DNA of 64,000 nucleotides, taken from NCBI RefSeq assembly GCF_902499125.1, contig NZ_CABVPX010000018.1, positions 106,396-170,395 of the forward strand, in the 5' to 3' direction. The translations under genes were made by a program, and so were the position numbers. Positions 44,011 to 52,652 of the stretch are shown one piece after another. The notes beneath the pieces are model-generated. The model saw nothing but the letters and a program-made list of their open reading frames with translations, was not told where the DNA came from and did no database searches. Position 1 is the stretch's first letter, and the number at the start of each line of letters is the position of its first letter. Origin of the DNA: Burkholderia arboris (GTDB lineage Bacteria > Pseudomonadota > Gammaproteobacteria > Burkholderiales > Burkholderiaceae).

Positions 44011-45210
44011 ATGTACGCGTTCACTCCCTCATTCCAAAACCCCGCCGGCTCGCCGATCCGCGAGTTGTTCAAGTACCTGTCCGAACCGGGCATGATTTCC
44101 TTCGCGGGCGGCTATCCGGCCAGCGACCTGTTCGACGTCGACGGCCTGAACGCGGCGGCCGAACGTGCGTACGCGCAGCCCGTGCGCTGCCTGCAATACG
44201 GCCCGACCGACGGCCTCGCCGAACTGAAGCAGCAACTGATCGGGCTGATGGCGCGTCGCGGCGTCGCGTGCACACCGGCCGAACTGCTCGTCACGACCGG
44301 CTCGCAGCAAGGCCTCGACCTGCTGCTGCGCGTGATGGTGTCGCCCGGCGACGTCGTGCTGACCGAACAGCCGGCTTATCCGGCCACGCTGCAGGCGATG
44401 CGTCTGCAACAGGCGCGCATCGTGACGATTCCCGTCGACGGCGAAGGCCTCGACGTCGATCGCCTCGCGGCCCGGCTCGCGTCCGGCGCGATCGCGCAGC
44501 CGAAGCTGCTCTACACCGTCCCGACCTTCGCGAACCCGACCGGCGCGACGCTCACGCGCGAGCGCCGGCTGAAGCTGCTGCGTCTCGCGGTGCAATACCG
44601 TTTCCTGATCATCGAGGACGATCCGTACGGCGACCTGCGTTTCGCAGGCGAAGCCGTGCCGTCGATGCTCGCGCTGGCCGGGGAAGTGGACGGCGCGCGC
44701 GACTGGATCGTGCATTTCGCGAGCCTGTCGAAGATCGTCGCACCGGGGCTGCGCGTGGGCTGGACGATCGCGCCGGCCGAGATCACGCGGCGCTGCGTGA
44801 TCGCGAAGCAGACGGTCGATCTGTGCAGCACACCGTGGACGCAGGCCACCGCCGCCGAATACCTGGCCGACGGCGCGCTCGAACGCCATCTGCCGCGCAT
44901 CACGGCCGCGTACCAGCGCAAATGCGACGCGATGTGCGACGCGCTGCGCGACGGGTTCGGCGATGCGATCGAATTCCATCGTCCCGAAGGCGGGATGTTC
45001 GTGTGGGCGCGGATCGGCGCGGTGTCGTCGGACGTGCTGCTGCAACAGGCGATCGCCAACAAGATCGTGTTCGTGCCCGGCAAGGCGTTCTTCGCGGACA
45101 ACGTCGACGCAGCGTCGCTGCGCCTGTCGTTCGCCGCGCCGGACGTCGATGCGATCCGGGAAGGCGTCGCGCGCCTCGTGCGCGCGTATGGTGCGGCGCT
45201 GGCCGCGTGA
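44011..45210 (+). CDS. class I/II PLP-dependent aminotransferase (2-aminoadipate type)
   Basis: The 399-residue enzyme has the LysN/ARO8-like pattern: ISFAGGYPASDLFDVDGL, LQYGPTDGLAELKQQLIGLMARRGV, TTGSQQGLDLL, YTVPTFANPTGATLTRERR, the cofactor aspartate and tyrosine in IIEDDPYGDLRF, and the Schiff-base lysine in FASLSKIVAPGLRVGWT. There is no fused regulator domain. It acts on amino acids such as 2-aminoadipate, kynurenine or aromatic amino acids. The start at 44011 is where homology would begin; the GTG at 43936 is an alternative. A 63-residue peptide gene follows after 12 bases. Confidence 0.9.
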   Translation: MYAFTPSFQNPAGSPIRELFKYLSEPGMISFAGGYPASDLFDVDGLNAAAERAYAQPVRCLQYGPTDGLAELKQQLIGLMARRGVACTPAELLVTTGSQQGLDLLLRVMVSPGDVVLTEQPAYPATLQAMRLQQARIVTIPVDGEGLDVDRLAARLASGAIAQPKLLYTVPTFANPTGATLTRERRLKLLRLAVQYRFLIIEDDPYGDLRFAGEAVPSMLALAGEVDGARDWIVHFASLSKIVAPGLRVGWTIAPAEITRRCVIAKQTVDLCSTPWTQATAAEYLADGALERHLPRITAAYQRKCDAMCDALRDGFGDAIEFHRPEGGMFVWARIGAVSSDVLLQQAIANKIVFVPGKAFFADNVDAASLRLSFAAPDVDAIREGVARLVRAYGAALAA

Positions 45211-45222
45211 GGAGACATCAAC

Positions 45223-45414
45223 GTGAATATCACCGTCAACGAAACGGCATCGATCGGCGCAGCGTCAGGCGCGGGCGACAAGCGGCCGGCCAAGCATCGC
45301 TCGTCGCAGATCAGCGCCGGGCCGCAGTATGTAGCCGACGTGCTCGGCCGCTTCGGCGCGGAGCCGGCGACCGATGCCGGCGACGCCGCGCCGGTCGTGC
45401 TCGGCTATAACTGA
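45223..45414 (+). CDS. 63-residue hypothetical peptide
   Basis: Translation starts at GTG 45223 with GAGGAG eight bases upstream, a strong ribosome site, 12 bases after the aminotransferase stop. The product (VNITVNETASIGAASGAGDKRPAKHRSSQISAGPQYVADVLGRFGAEPATDAGDAAPVVLGYN) is hydrophilic and disordered at both ends with one helix-like QYVADVLGRFG. No cysteine or known motif is present. It is probably cotranscribed with the aminotransferase. Confidence 0.62.
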   Translation: MNITVNETASIGAASGAGDKRPAKHRSSQISAGPQYVADVLGRFGAEPATDAGDAAPVVLGYN

Positions 45415-45429
45415 GCGGCACAAGCACGG

Positions 45430-45452
45430 CGGCTCGCGTCGCACGCGAGCCG
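45430..45452. terminator. strong hairpin after the 63-residue peptide gene
   Basis: A perfect ten-base-pair stem CGGCTCGCGT / ACGCGAGCCG with a three-base loop lies 15 bases after the stop. There is no T-tract, so it may stabilise the mRNA end or act with Rho rather than terminate by itself. Confidence 0.45.
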
Positions 45453-45513
45453 TCGCTCGAACAAACGGGTAAGCTTCCGCGATCGAAACACCGACGATCG
45501 CCGCCGCCTCCTC

Positions 45514-46104
45514 ATGTCCGACCCGACTTCCGAATCGCTCGCGCAAGCGTATGACCGCGTCTGGTCCTGCCTCGAATCCGGCGTGAGCATGAACCGCTCG
45601 CCGTTCACGATGCTGCAGGCGGCCACGCTCGGCCTCGATGGCGCGCCGAAGGTGCGGACGATCGTATTGCGTCAGGTGAGCCGTGCCGATCGCGTGCTGT
45701 CGTTTCATACCGATGCGCGTTCGGAGAAAGTCGCCGAGTTACGCCGCGATCCGCGCATCTCGATCGTCGCGAACGATCTGGACGCGCTCGTGCAGATTCG
45801 CGCGGAAGGCGTTGCGTCGATCTGCGAAGACGAAGCGCAACGGCGTGCGATCTGGGAATCGAGCCGTCCGCATACGCTGCTGCTGTATCGCGCGCCGTTG
45901 CCGCCCGGCACGGTGATCGACTCACCGGAAGAAGCGCAAATCGACGGCACCGCGCCAACCGGCGACGGCTACGAAAATTTCTGCCTGATCCGCATGACGG
46001 TCACGCGCATCGACTGGCTCGAACTTGCGCGAGCAGAGCATCGTCGGGCGGTGTTCGATCTGTACGGCAAAAGCGGCTACGCAGCGCGCTGGATCGCCCC
46101 CTGA
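45514..46104 (+). CDS. FMN-binding pyridoxamine 5'-phosphate oxidase family protein
   Basis: The 196-residue protein has the split-barrel flavin fold with AATLGLDGAPKVRTIVLRQVSRADRVLSFHTDARSEKVAELRRDPRISIVANDLDALVQIRAEG and a C-terminal FCLIRMTVTRIDWLEL. This is the Alr4036-like group of the family, often annotated as pyridoxamine phosphate oxidase without proof. It is not in the same subgroup as the protein at 41712. A vitamin B6 role near a PLP enzyme is possible but unproven. Confidence 0.85.
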   Translation: MSDPTSESLAQAYDRVWSCLESGVSMNRSPFTMLQAATLGLDGAPKVRTIVLRQVSRADRVLSFHTDARSEKVAELRRDPRISIVANDLDALVQIRAEGVASICEDEAQRRAIWESSRPHTLLLYRAPLPPGTVIDSPEEAQIDGTAPTGDGYENFCLIRMTVTRIDWLELARAEHRRAVFDLYGKSGYAARWIAP

Positions 46105-46138
46105 CGCTGACGCAGCACGTTCGAGGCGCTCAAGCCGC

Positions 46139-47032
46139 TCAAGGCCGCCCGTCCGACGCCGCCTGCCCGGTCATCCACTCGCGCATCACCACAATCGCAT
46201 CGTCGTCACGGCGCTCGGCCGGATACACGAGATAGAACCCCATCGACAGCGGAAACGCGAAATCGAACGGCTTGCACAGCCGCCCGGCGGCGAGGTCGCG
46301 CTCGACGAGCGGATCGGTCGCAAGCGCGATGCCCTGGCCGGCGACGGCCGCATCGATCGCGAGCGACGTCTGGTTGAAGCGCAGCCCCTTGTGCGGATCG
46401 ATGTCGACGGGGTCGGGCATCGCTTCCAGGAACTCGGGCCACAGGTCGTGCGCATCGTGCAGCAGCACCTGACCGGCGAGCGCACGCGGTGAAGCCGGGG
46501 CGGCCAGCACGGCAGGGCTGCACACCGCACACACATCGAGCGGGAACAGCGCATGCGTGACGAGATGCTTGCCGAACGGCGGCTTGCCGTAGCGGATCGC
46601 GAGATCGACGCCGTCGTGGCGGAACGTCGCGATCTGCGGATCGGCGATCACGCGCACGTCGTAGTCGGGATGAGCGTCGGTGAAGTGCGCGAGCCGCGGG
46701 ATCAGCCACTTCGACGCGAACGACGGCGTCGTGCTGATCGTCAGCGCCGCGCGCCGCTTCACGAGCTTGTCGGTCGCGTCGGCGATCGCGTGCAGCGCGC
46801 GCTGCACGTCGGAGAAATACGCGGCGCCGTCGTGCGTGAGCGCCAGGCCGCGCGGCAGTCGCTCGAACAGCTTCAGGCCGAGCACGTCCTCGAGGTGGCG
46901 CACCTGCTGCGCGACGGCGCCCTGCGTGACGCCGATCTCGTCGGCGGCGGCGCGGAAATTGAGGTGCCGTGCGGAGACTTCAAACGCACGAAGCGCATTC
47001 AGCGGCGGCAGGCGGGAAGGGCGTGGCGGCAT
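46139..47032 (-). CDS. LysR family transcriptional regulator (GcvA-like)
   Basis: The 297-residue regulator has the helix-turn-helix LNALRAFEVSARHLNFRAAADEIGVTQGAVAQQVRHLEDVLGLKLFERLPRGLALT (about 11-66) and the GcvA-type effector domain (ISTTPSFASKWLIPRL, VDLAIRYGKPPFG, FPLSMGFYLVYP). It is divergent from the SDR gene with 134 bases between and probably controls it. Confidence 0.93.
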   Translation of the reverse strand: MPPRPSRLPPLNALRAFEVSARHLNFRAAADEIGVTQGAVAQQVRHLEDVLGLKLFERLPRGLALTHDGAAYFSDVQRALHAIADATDKLVKRRAALTISTTPSFASKWLIPRLAHFTDAHPDYDVRVIADPQIATFRHDGVDLAIRYGKPPFGKHLVTHALFPLDVCAVCSPAVLAAPASPRALAGQVLLHDAHDLWPEFLEAMPDPVDIDPHKGLRFNQTSLAIDAAVAGQGIALATDPLVERDLAAGRLCKPFDFAFPLSMGFYLVYPAERRDDDAIVVMREWMTGQAASDGRP

Positions 47033-47166
47033 CGTCAGGCTGTAGAAAAACTATCGGCTGGCGGCAGAAATACTGGTTCGACAGCTGGAATTGATGCGCC
47101 TACATTACCACCATGGCGCGCCGAATGGCGGCTGCGCGGCGGCAGAATCGGAACGAGGAGCAAATC

Positions 47167-47871
47167 GTGACTGTAGAAAAAGTGGCGTTGATCACGGCGG
47201 CAGGCAAGGGCATGGGCGCGGCGATCGCGCGCGAACTGGCGGCGACGGGCTATCGCGTCGCGCTGATGTCGCCGTCGGGCAGCGCGGTGGCGCTCGGCGA
47301 GGAGCTGGGCGGCTTCGGCATCCAGGGCTCGGTGACGGAAGAAGCCGATATCGACAAGCTCGTGCAGGAAACGGTCGCGCGCTACGGCCGGATCGACGCC
47401 GTCGTGAACAACACCGGCCATCCGCCGAAGGGCGACCTGCTGGCGATCACCGACGACAACTGGCACGCGGGGCTCGACCTGATCCTGCTGAACGTGGTGC
47501 GCGTGATGCGCCGCGTGACGCCGGTTTTCCAGAAGCAGGGCGGCGGCGCGGTGGTCAACATCTCGAGCTTCGCGGCGGACGCGCCCGAGCAGCCGATGCC
47601 GGTGTCGTCGGCGCTGCGTGCGGCGCTGAGCGCGTGGACGCGCCTGTACGCGGAACGCTATGCGGCCGAGAACATCCGGATGAACGCGGTGCTGCCGGGC
47701 TTCATCGACAGCTGGCCGGAAACGCCGGAGATCGTCGCGCGCATTCCGGCCGGCCGTTTCGGCAAGACGGGCGAGATCGCGAAGACGGTCGCGTTCCTGC
47801 TGTCGGACGGCGCGGGCTACATCACCGGGCAGAACATTCGCGTCGACGGCGCGATCGTCAAGGCGCTCTGA
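47167..47871 (+). CDS. SDR family protein lacking the catalytic Tyr and Lys
   Basis: The 234-residue protein has the short-chain dehydrogenase Rossmann fold: VALITAAGKGMGAAIARELA (cofactor loop), NNTG, and VVNISSF with the catalytic serine. The expected YxxxK is replaced: the segment aligned to YSASKAAL reads SSALRAAL, so Tyr is Ser and Lys is Arg. It may bind NAD(P) without normal chemistry, or use other residues. Translation starts at GTG 47167 with GAGGAG upstream; an ATG at 47113 would add 18 Arg-rich residues. It ends with ITGQNIRVDGAIV, normal for the family. Confidence 0.88.
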   Translation: MTVEKVALITAAGKGMGAAIARELAATGYRVALMSPSGSAVALGEELGGFGIQGSVTEEADIDKLVQETVARYGRIDAVVNNTGHPPKGDLLAITDDNWHAGLDLILLNVVRVMRRVTPVFQKQGGGAVVNISSFAADAPEQPMPVSSALRAALSAWTRLYAERYAAENIRMNAVLPGFIDSWPETPEIVARIPAGRFGKTGEIAKTVAFLLSDGAGYITGQNIRVDGAIVKAL

Positions 47872-48073
47872 GCGTCGCAATCGACGAGCGAGCGGCGGCG
47901 CGGGCCGCTCGCGGTGCAAGGCTACAAACGCGTACAAATCAGACAAATCCGGGATACATCAGACCTTTCAAATGGGCGACGCCGCGTGACGAGGGCGCGC
48001 CGGACTGAAAGCCTGGGCGCGATCCCGCGCGCGGCATGTTCACTTTCCACTTCACGAAAGGAGATGCCGAACG

Positions 48074-49351
48074 ATGTCTTCCACACCGTTTTCCCCGATG
48101 CGTCGCCACCTGCTGGCCACTTCCGTGGCCGCCGGGGTCTCGGCGATGCTGCCTACCGCGCTGCATGCCGCGACCGGCGCGAGCGGCATACGCCCGTTCA
48201 CCGCGCACATTCCCGATGAAGCCGTGGCCGACCTGCGCCGCCGCATTGCGGCGACGCGCTGGCCGGGCCGCGAGACCGTCGCCGACGAATCGCAGGGCGT
48301 GCGGCTCGCGCGCATGCAGGCGTTGCTGCGCTACTGGGGCACCGACTACGACTGGCGCAAGGGCGAGGCGCGCCTGAACGGGTTCCCGATGTTCGTCACC
48401 GAGATCGACGGGCTCGACATTCATTTCATCCACGTGCGCTCGCGGCACGAGAACGCGATGCCGATGATCATGACGCACGGCTGGCCCGGTTCGATCTTCG
48501 AGCTGCTGAAGGCGATCGGCCCGTTGACCGACCCGACCGCGCACGGCGCGAGCGCGGACGATGCGTTCCATGTTGTCGTGCCGTCGCTGCCGGGCTTCGG
48601 TTTCTCGGGCCGGCCGACCAGGACGGGCTGGGGCTCCGATCACATCGCGCGTGCATGGGGCGAGCTGATGGCGCGGCTCGGCTATGCGCGCTTCGTGTCG
48701 CAGGGCGGCGACTGCGGCTCGGTGATCTCGCACCGGATGGCGATGCAGCGCGTACAGGGCCTGGCCGGGATTCACGTGAACATGCCGGCGACGGTGCCGC
48801 CGGATATCGCGACGCTGCTCGCGACCGATTCGCCCGCGCCGGCTTCGCTGTCGCCGAACGAGAAGGCCGCGTACGAGAAGCTCGCGACGTTCTATCGCGA
48901 CAACTGCGGCTACTCGGCGATGATGGTCACGCGGCCGCAGACGGTCGGTTACGCGCTGGCGGATTCGCCGTCAGGGCAGGCGGCGTGGATGTACGACAAG
49001 ATCTCGCAGTGGACGTACAGCGGTGGCGTGCCGGAGCGCTCGATTCCGCGCGACGAGATTCTCGACGACATCTCGCTGTACTGGCTGACGAACACCGCGA
49101 CGTCGGCCGCGCAGATCTACTGGGAGGATCACTCGAACAACTTCAACGCGGTGGACATCTCGCTGCCGGCGGCGATTACGGTGTTCCCGGGGGAGATCTA
49201 TCAAGCGCCGCGTAGCTGGGCCGAGCGCAGTTATCACAACCTGATCTACTTCAACGAAGTCGACAAGGGCGGGCACTTCGCGGCGTGGGAAGAGCCGGAG
49301 CTGTTTGCGCGTGAAGTGCGTGCCGGGTTCCGGCCGCTGCGGCGCGGGTAA
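48074..49351 (+). CDS. exported epoxide hydrolase family protein
   Basis: The 425-residue protein has a twin-arginine-like or Sec signal (MRRHLLATSVAAGVSAMLPTALHAA), then the epoxide hydrolase N-terminal domain (about 38-145, VADLRRRIAATRWPGRE) and the alpha/beta hydrolase domain. HGWPGSIFELL forms the oxyanion hole, the nucleophilic Asp is in GGDCGSVIS, and the histidine is in GGHFAAWEEPEL. It opens epoxides or related substrates in the periplasm. The ATG at 48074 has GGAG upstream. Confidence 0.9.
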   Translation: MSSTPFSPMRRHLLATSVAAGVSAMLPTALHAATGASGIRPFTAHIPDEAVADLRRRIAATRWPGRETVADESQGVRLARMQALLRYWGTDYDWRKGEARLNGFPMFVTEIDGLDIHFIHVRSRHENAMPMIMTHGWPGSIFELLKAIGPLTDPTAHGASADDAFHVVVPSLPGFGFSGRPTRTGWGSDHIARAWGELMARLGYARFVSQGGDCGSVISHRMAMQRVQGLAGIHVNMPATVPPDIATLLATDSPAPASLSPNEKAAYEKLATFYRDNCGYSAMMVTRPQTVGYALADSPSGQAAWMYDKISQWTYSGGVPERSIPRDEILDDISLYWLTNTATSAAQIYWEDHSNNFNAVDISLPAAITVFPGEIYQAPRSWAERSYHNLIYFNEVDKGGHFAAWEEPELFAREVRAGFRPLRRG

Positions 49352-49426
49352 GCGGGGGAATGGCGAACGCGGGCCGGTGGTTGTGCGGGCCGTGTTCGCC
49401 GTTATGCGCTCACGCGCGGCCGACCG

Positions 49427-49768
49427 TCACGACGGATTGAGCATGCGCAGGCTTTCGACGGCGTCGTCACCCATCCACAGCAACGTGTTGAGGTACGTCT
49501 CGATGTGCACGACGAGCGCCTGGCGTGGGCCTTCACGCCATTCCGTCGAGTTGTAGAACGCTGCCTGTTCCGTCTCCAGCGACTGGCGATCGGCATAGGC
49601 ACGCACCAGACAGTAGCTCTCTTCTTCGTGATCGGAACGGCCGTAATACACGACGTCCATTCCGTGCGCACGGATCATGGGAGCGGCGAGCTGGTGCATG
49701 GCCTGATGAAATGCGTGCAAGGTTCCCGGCTTCAGGCGGTAGGTGCGAATTTCCAGCAACCGGTTCAT
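49427..49768 (-). CDS. NIPSNAP family protein
   Basis: The 113-residue protein starts MNRLLEIRTYRLKPGTLHAFHQAM and continues with VVYYGRSDHEEESYCLVRAYADRQSLETEQAAFYNSTEWREGP. This is the NIPSNAP dimeric alpha/beta-barrel pattern. The molecular function is not established. It precedes or follows the lysophospholipase-like gene on the same strand (46 bases apart), probably cotranscribed. Confidence 0.88.
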   Translation of the reverse strand: MNRLLEIRTYRLKPGTLHAFHQAMHQLAAPMIRAHGMDVVYYGRSDHEEESYCLVRAYADRQSLETEQAAFYNSTEWREGPRQALVVHIETYLNTLLWMGDDAVESLRMLNPS

Positions 49769-49814
49769 GTTTCCTCTCCTTCGCGTTCCTCATGATCGGC
49801 CGCGCCGATCCGGA

Positions 49815-50789
49815 TCACGCCGATTCGTGCCGATGCCGGCGCAGCACGCCGTCGAGCCACGCATCGATATCCTGGTGAACGAGGTCCCGGTCGTGATCGT
49901 TCAATATCTCGTGCCGGTCGCCCGGATAGAACCGGTAGGCCAGCGCCAGGTGCCCGTGGCGCATGTATCGGGTAATCAGCGACTGGATCGACAGCGTGTT
50001 TTCGCCGACCGGGTCGCGGGTTCCGGCGATCACCAGGATCGGCAGGTCCACCGGAATCCGCGATTCATGTTCGGGGATCCACAGGCTGTGGAAGCCTTCG
50101 AGCACCGAGTACAACATGCTGTTGGAAAACGGTTTGCCGCAGAGTTCGTCGTCGAGAAAGCGTTGTATCTCTGCCGGGTCCGCCGTCATCCATTCGCAGC
50201 CCGTCGACGGTTGCCCGTGAGCGACGAACGGGGCGTTGAATGCCTGCAGCACCGAGCCGAACAGCATCGCGGGATGGTTGCCTTCGGCGGAATGGGCCAC
50301 GGCCTTGAGCTGGTCCAGCGTGTCGCCGTCGACGCCGGGCAATGCGCCCATCGTGCCGCACAGCACCGCGCCCGCAAGCAGGTTGCCGTGGTTCTGGATG
50401 TGCGATTGCGTGAGTGCGGAGCCCATGCTGTGGCCGAACGCGATCAACGGCAGGCCGGGATACTGCGTGCCGATCAAGCGGGACAACTGAGCAATGTCGG
50501 TCGTCATGTCGGACCAGGCGGTGAGCCCGGCCTGCCCGAGCGCCGCGACCCCGGCGGTGTGACCGTGCCCGCGCAGATCGAGCGCGAACACGACGCAGTT
50601 GCGCGCGGCCAGATGGCGGGCGAGCCCGTCGTAGCGGCCGCCATGTTCGCAGATTCCGTGCGTGATCTGCACCGCCGCTCGCGGTCCGTCGCTGGCCACC
50701 GGCATCCATTTCCGCAGAAAGATCCTGGTGCCGTCCACGTCCGACGTGAATGACGATTCTTCGTACCGGCAATCTATCGATGGGCTCAT
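49815..50789 (-). CDS. alpha/beta hydrolase (monoacylglycerol lipase / lysophospholipase type)
   Basis: The 324-residue protein has the hydrolase_4 pattern: AAVQITHGICEHGGRYDGLARHLAARNCVVFALDLRGHG, the nucleophile in IAFGHSMGSAL (Ser about 124), and late-strand ILVIAGTRDPVGE and FYPGDRHEILND carrying Asp and His. It hydrolyses lipid esters. There is no signal peptide. The ATG at 50789 has GGAG seven bases upstream; the frame is open further upstream to 51290 without homology. Confidence 0.9.
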   Translation of the reverse strand: MSPSIDCRYEESSFTSDVDGTRIFLRKWMPVASDGPRAAVQITHGICEHGGRYDGLARHLAARNCVVFALDLRGHGHTAGVAALGQAGLTAWSDMTTDIAQLSRLIGTQYPGLPLIAFGHSMGSALTQSHIQNHGNLLAGAVLCGTMGALPGVDGDTLDQLKAVAHSAEGNHPAMLFGSVLQAFNAPFVAHGQPSTGCEWMTADPAEIQRFLDDELCGKPFSNSMLYSVLEGFHSLWIPEHESRIPVDLPILVIAGTRDPVGENTLSIQSLITRYMRHGHLALAYRFYPGDRHEILNDHDRDLVHQDIDAWLDGVLRRHRHESA

Positions 50790-51103
50790 GTCGGGGCTCC
50801 GTTTGACGTTTTCGGGGGAGAGGCGATCGAGCGTATGCGTGTCGCGCGTTTTCACGATGATCGTGAAATGACGGTCCCGCTCGCGCGAAAACGAGCAGGA
50901 CGGTTCGTCCCGGGCGAGCATATCAGGAACATCGGCCGAAAAATAACGAAGCAGTCGATTGATGAGCGTTGGTGGGTAATTGGCGTTGGATGCGGGTGTT
51001 TTACGTCGTGAGTCGTTGAATTTCCTGTCGGAGAAGACCCCCCGATGCGTCTGGTGATTCGCGTCTGTCCACGCGCGGCATGGGCGGGCCGTGCATCGCG
51101 GCG
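50790..51103. other. 314-base gap without recognisable features
   Basis: The sequence between the lipase-like gene and the end of the MocR gene is somewhat AT-richer at 50935-51010 and may contain the lipase promoter. I see no gene, RNA or clear operator. Confidence 0.45.
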
Positions 51104-52489
51104 CTACGCAATCGCTTGCAACGCCTGCGCGAACCGCTTGTCCGCGAGATACGCAACGTTGAACCGGCAAAACCTCGATGGCCGCTCGGCCTGCGGCGAA
51201 AACACCGCGCCCGGCGCGAGAATCACCCCGCGCTCCAGCATCGCCTGCGCGAGCTGCATCGAATCGGGCCAGCCGGGTAGCGCGGCCCACAGATACAGGT
51301 TCTGGTCACAGGGCCGATAGACCTCCGCGCCGAGACGGCCGAGCGCATCGAGCGCAGTGCCCGTGGCACGCCGCAGCTTCTCCTGAAGATGATTCGTATG
51401 CCTGAGAAAGTGGCCATCGCTGACGATTGCATCGAGCGTGCGCTCGCAGTATTCCGAGCTGCTGACGTGCGTCAGCATCTTCACGTCGGCGAGATCGCTG
51501 GCAAGCGCGGCATTGCAAGCAAGGAACCCGACACGCAACGCCGCCGACACCGATTTCGAGAAACTGCCGATATAGATGGTCCGGCGCAGCTGGTCGAGCG
51601 TCGCGATGCGTGTGAGCGAACGCGGCCGCAGGTCGGCGAGCGCATCGTCCTCGACGATGATCAGGTCGTGCGCATCGGCGAGCTGCAGGATACGGTGCGC
51701 CTTGGCCGCGCTCGTATCGGTCGCGGTCGGGTTGTGCCCGACCGATTGCGTGAAGAACAGCTTCGGCCGGTACGCGGCGACAAGCTCGGCCAGCTTCGCG
51801 ACGTCGGGGCCGTCGATCTCGCGCGGCACGCCGACGATGTTCGCGCCGCTCAGCTTCAGCTTGCCGAACAGCGGGTAGTAGCCGGGATCGTCGACGAGCA
51901 CGGTGTCGCCGGGGCGCACGAAGTAGCGCAGCACGAGGTCCATCGCCTGGTTTGCGCCGTGCGTGAGCACGATCTGCGCGGGCGGCGCTTCGATCTCGTA
52001 GCCGGCGAGCTTCTGCTGCAGCGACTGGCGCAGCGGCAGGTAGCCGAAGCGGCTGCCGTAGCGGAACAGCGACGCCGCGCTCGTGCGCATGATGCGTTGC
52101 TGGTACTGGTTCAGCCGCGTTTCCTCGAGCCACTCGATCGGCGGGAAGCCTTCGCCGAGATTGAGCACGTCGGGCTTCACGTGCAGCTGCTCGCGCATCA
52201 GCCACACGATGTCCATCGCGCGGTTGAGCGAGCTTGGCTCGTCGATCTCGGGCGCGGCTGCCGCACGCCGCGTGACGAAGAAGCCCGAGCCGCGGCGCGG
52301 CTCGATCAGGCCGTCGGCCGCGAGCATCTCGAACGCGCTGATCACGGTGTTCTTCGAGCAGCCGGACGCCTCAGCGTATTCCCTGATCGAAGGCAGCTTC
52401 GCGCCGGCCGGCAACACACCTTCCTCGATCTGTCTGGCGAGATTGTCCGCCATCGCGCCAGACAGGCTGGCTCTTGCACGCTGTTTCAT
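51104..52489 (-). CDS. MocR family regulator (GntR helix-turn-helix fused to aminotransferase)
   Basis: The 461-residue protein has an N-terminal GntR winged helix (about 5-75, LARQIEEGVLPAGAKLPSIREYAEASGCSKNTVISAFEMLAADGLIEPRRGSGFFV) and a class I aminotransferase-like domain (about 95-455). The PLP lysine is in YIGSFSKSVSAALRVGF. Such regulators sense a compound through PLP. The ATG at 52489 has GGAG seven bases upstream. It is divergent from mvaA, with repeated GGGTAC motifs between them, so it should control the mevalonate-type operon and itself. Confidence 0.93.
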   Translation of the reverse strand: MKQRARASLSGAMADNLARQIEEGVLPAGAKLPSIREYAEASGCSKNTVISAFEMLAADGLIEPRRGSGFFVTRRAAAAPEIDEPSSLNRAMDIVWLMREQLHVKPDVLNLGEGFPPIEWLEETRLNQYQQRIMRTSAASLFRYGSRFGYLPLRQSLQQKLAGYEIEAPPAQIVLTHGANQAMDLVLRYFVRPGDTVLVDDPGYYPLFGKLKLSGANIVGVPREIDGPDVAKLAELVAAYRPKLFFTQSVGHNPTATDTSAAKAHRILQLADAHDLIIVEDDALADLRPRSLTRIATLDQLRRTIYIGSFSKSVSAALRVGFLACNAALASDLADVKMLTHVSSSEYCERTLDAIVSDGHFLRHTNHLQEKLRRATGTALDALGRLGAEVYRPCDQNLYLWAALPGWPDSMQLAQAMLERGVILAPGAVFSPQAERPSRFCRFNVAYLADKRFAQALQAIA

Positions 52490-52518
52490 CGGAATGCTCC
52501 GTCGGGCCGGCCCGCTGT

Positions 52519-52572
52519 AATGGGTACGGTTGGGTGACTGTCTGCGCCTTCTGTACCTTTTCAATGGGTACA
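52519..52572. promoter_or_regulatory. MocR operator repeats in the mvaA promoter region
   Basis: AATGGGTAC occurs twice as a direct repeat (52519-52527 and 52563-52571), 44 bases apart, about four helical turns. A third, inverted half, TGTACC (52552-52557), pairs with the second to make TGTACC-N9-GGTACA. Direct plus inverted half-sites in a divergent promoter are typical of MocR regulators. Confidence 0.68.
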
Positions 52573-52652
52573 GCGTGACTATTATTCGGCTATCCGCTGC
52601 CCGCCGCAAGCGCCGACGGGCCACACCGCCACCCCGAAACAGCAGACCCATC

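Noticed and set aside
47888..47912. GC hairpin after the SDR gene as a terminator
   Set aside because: The stem GCGAGCGGC/GCCGCTCGC is good but has no T-tail and such stems are frequent in this composition.
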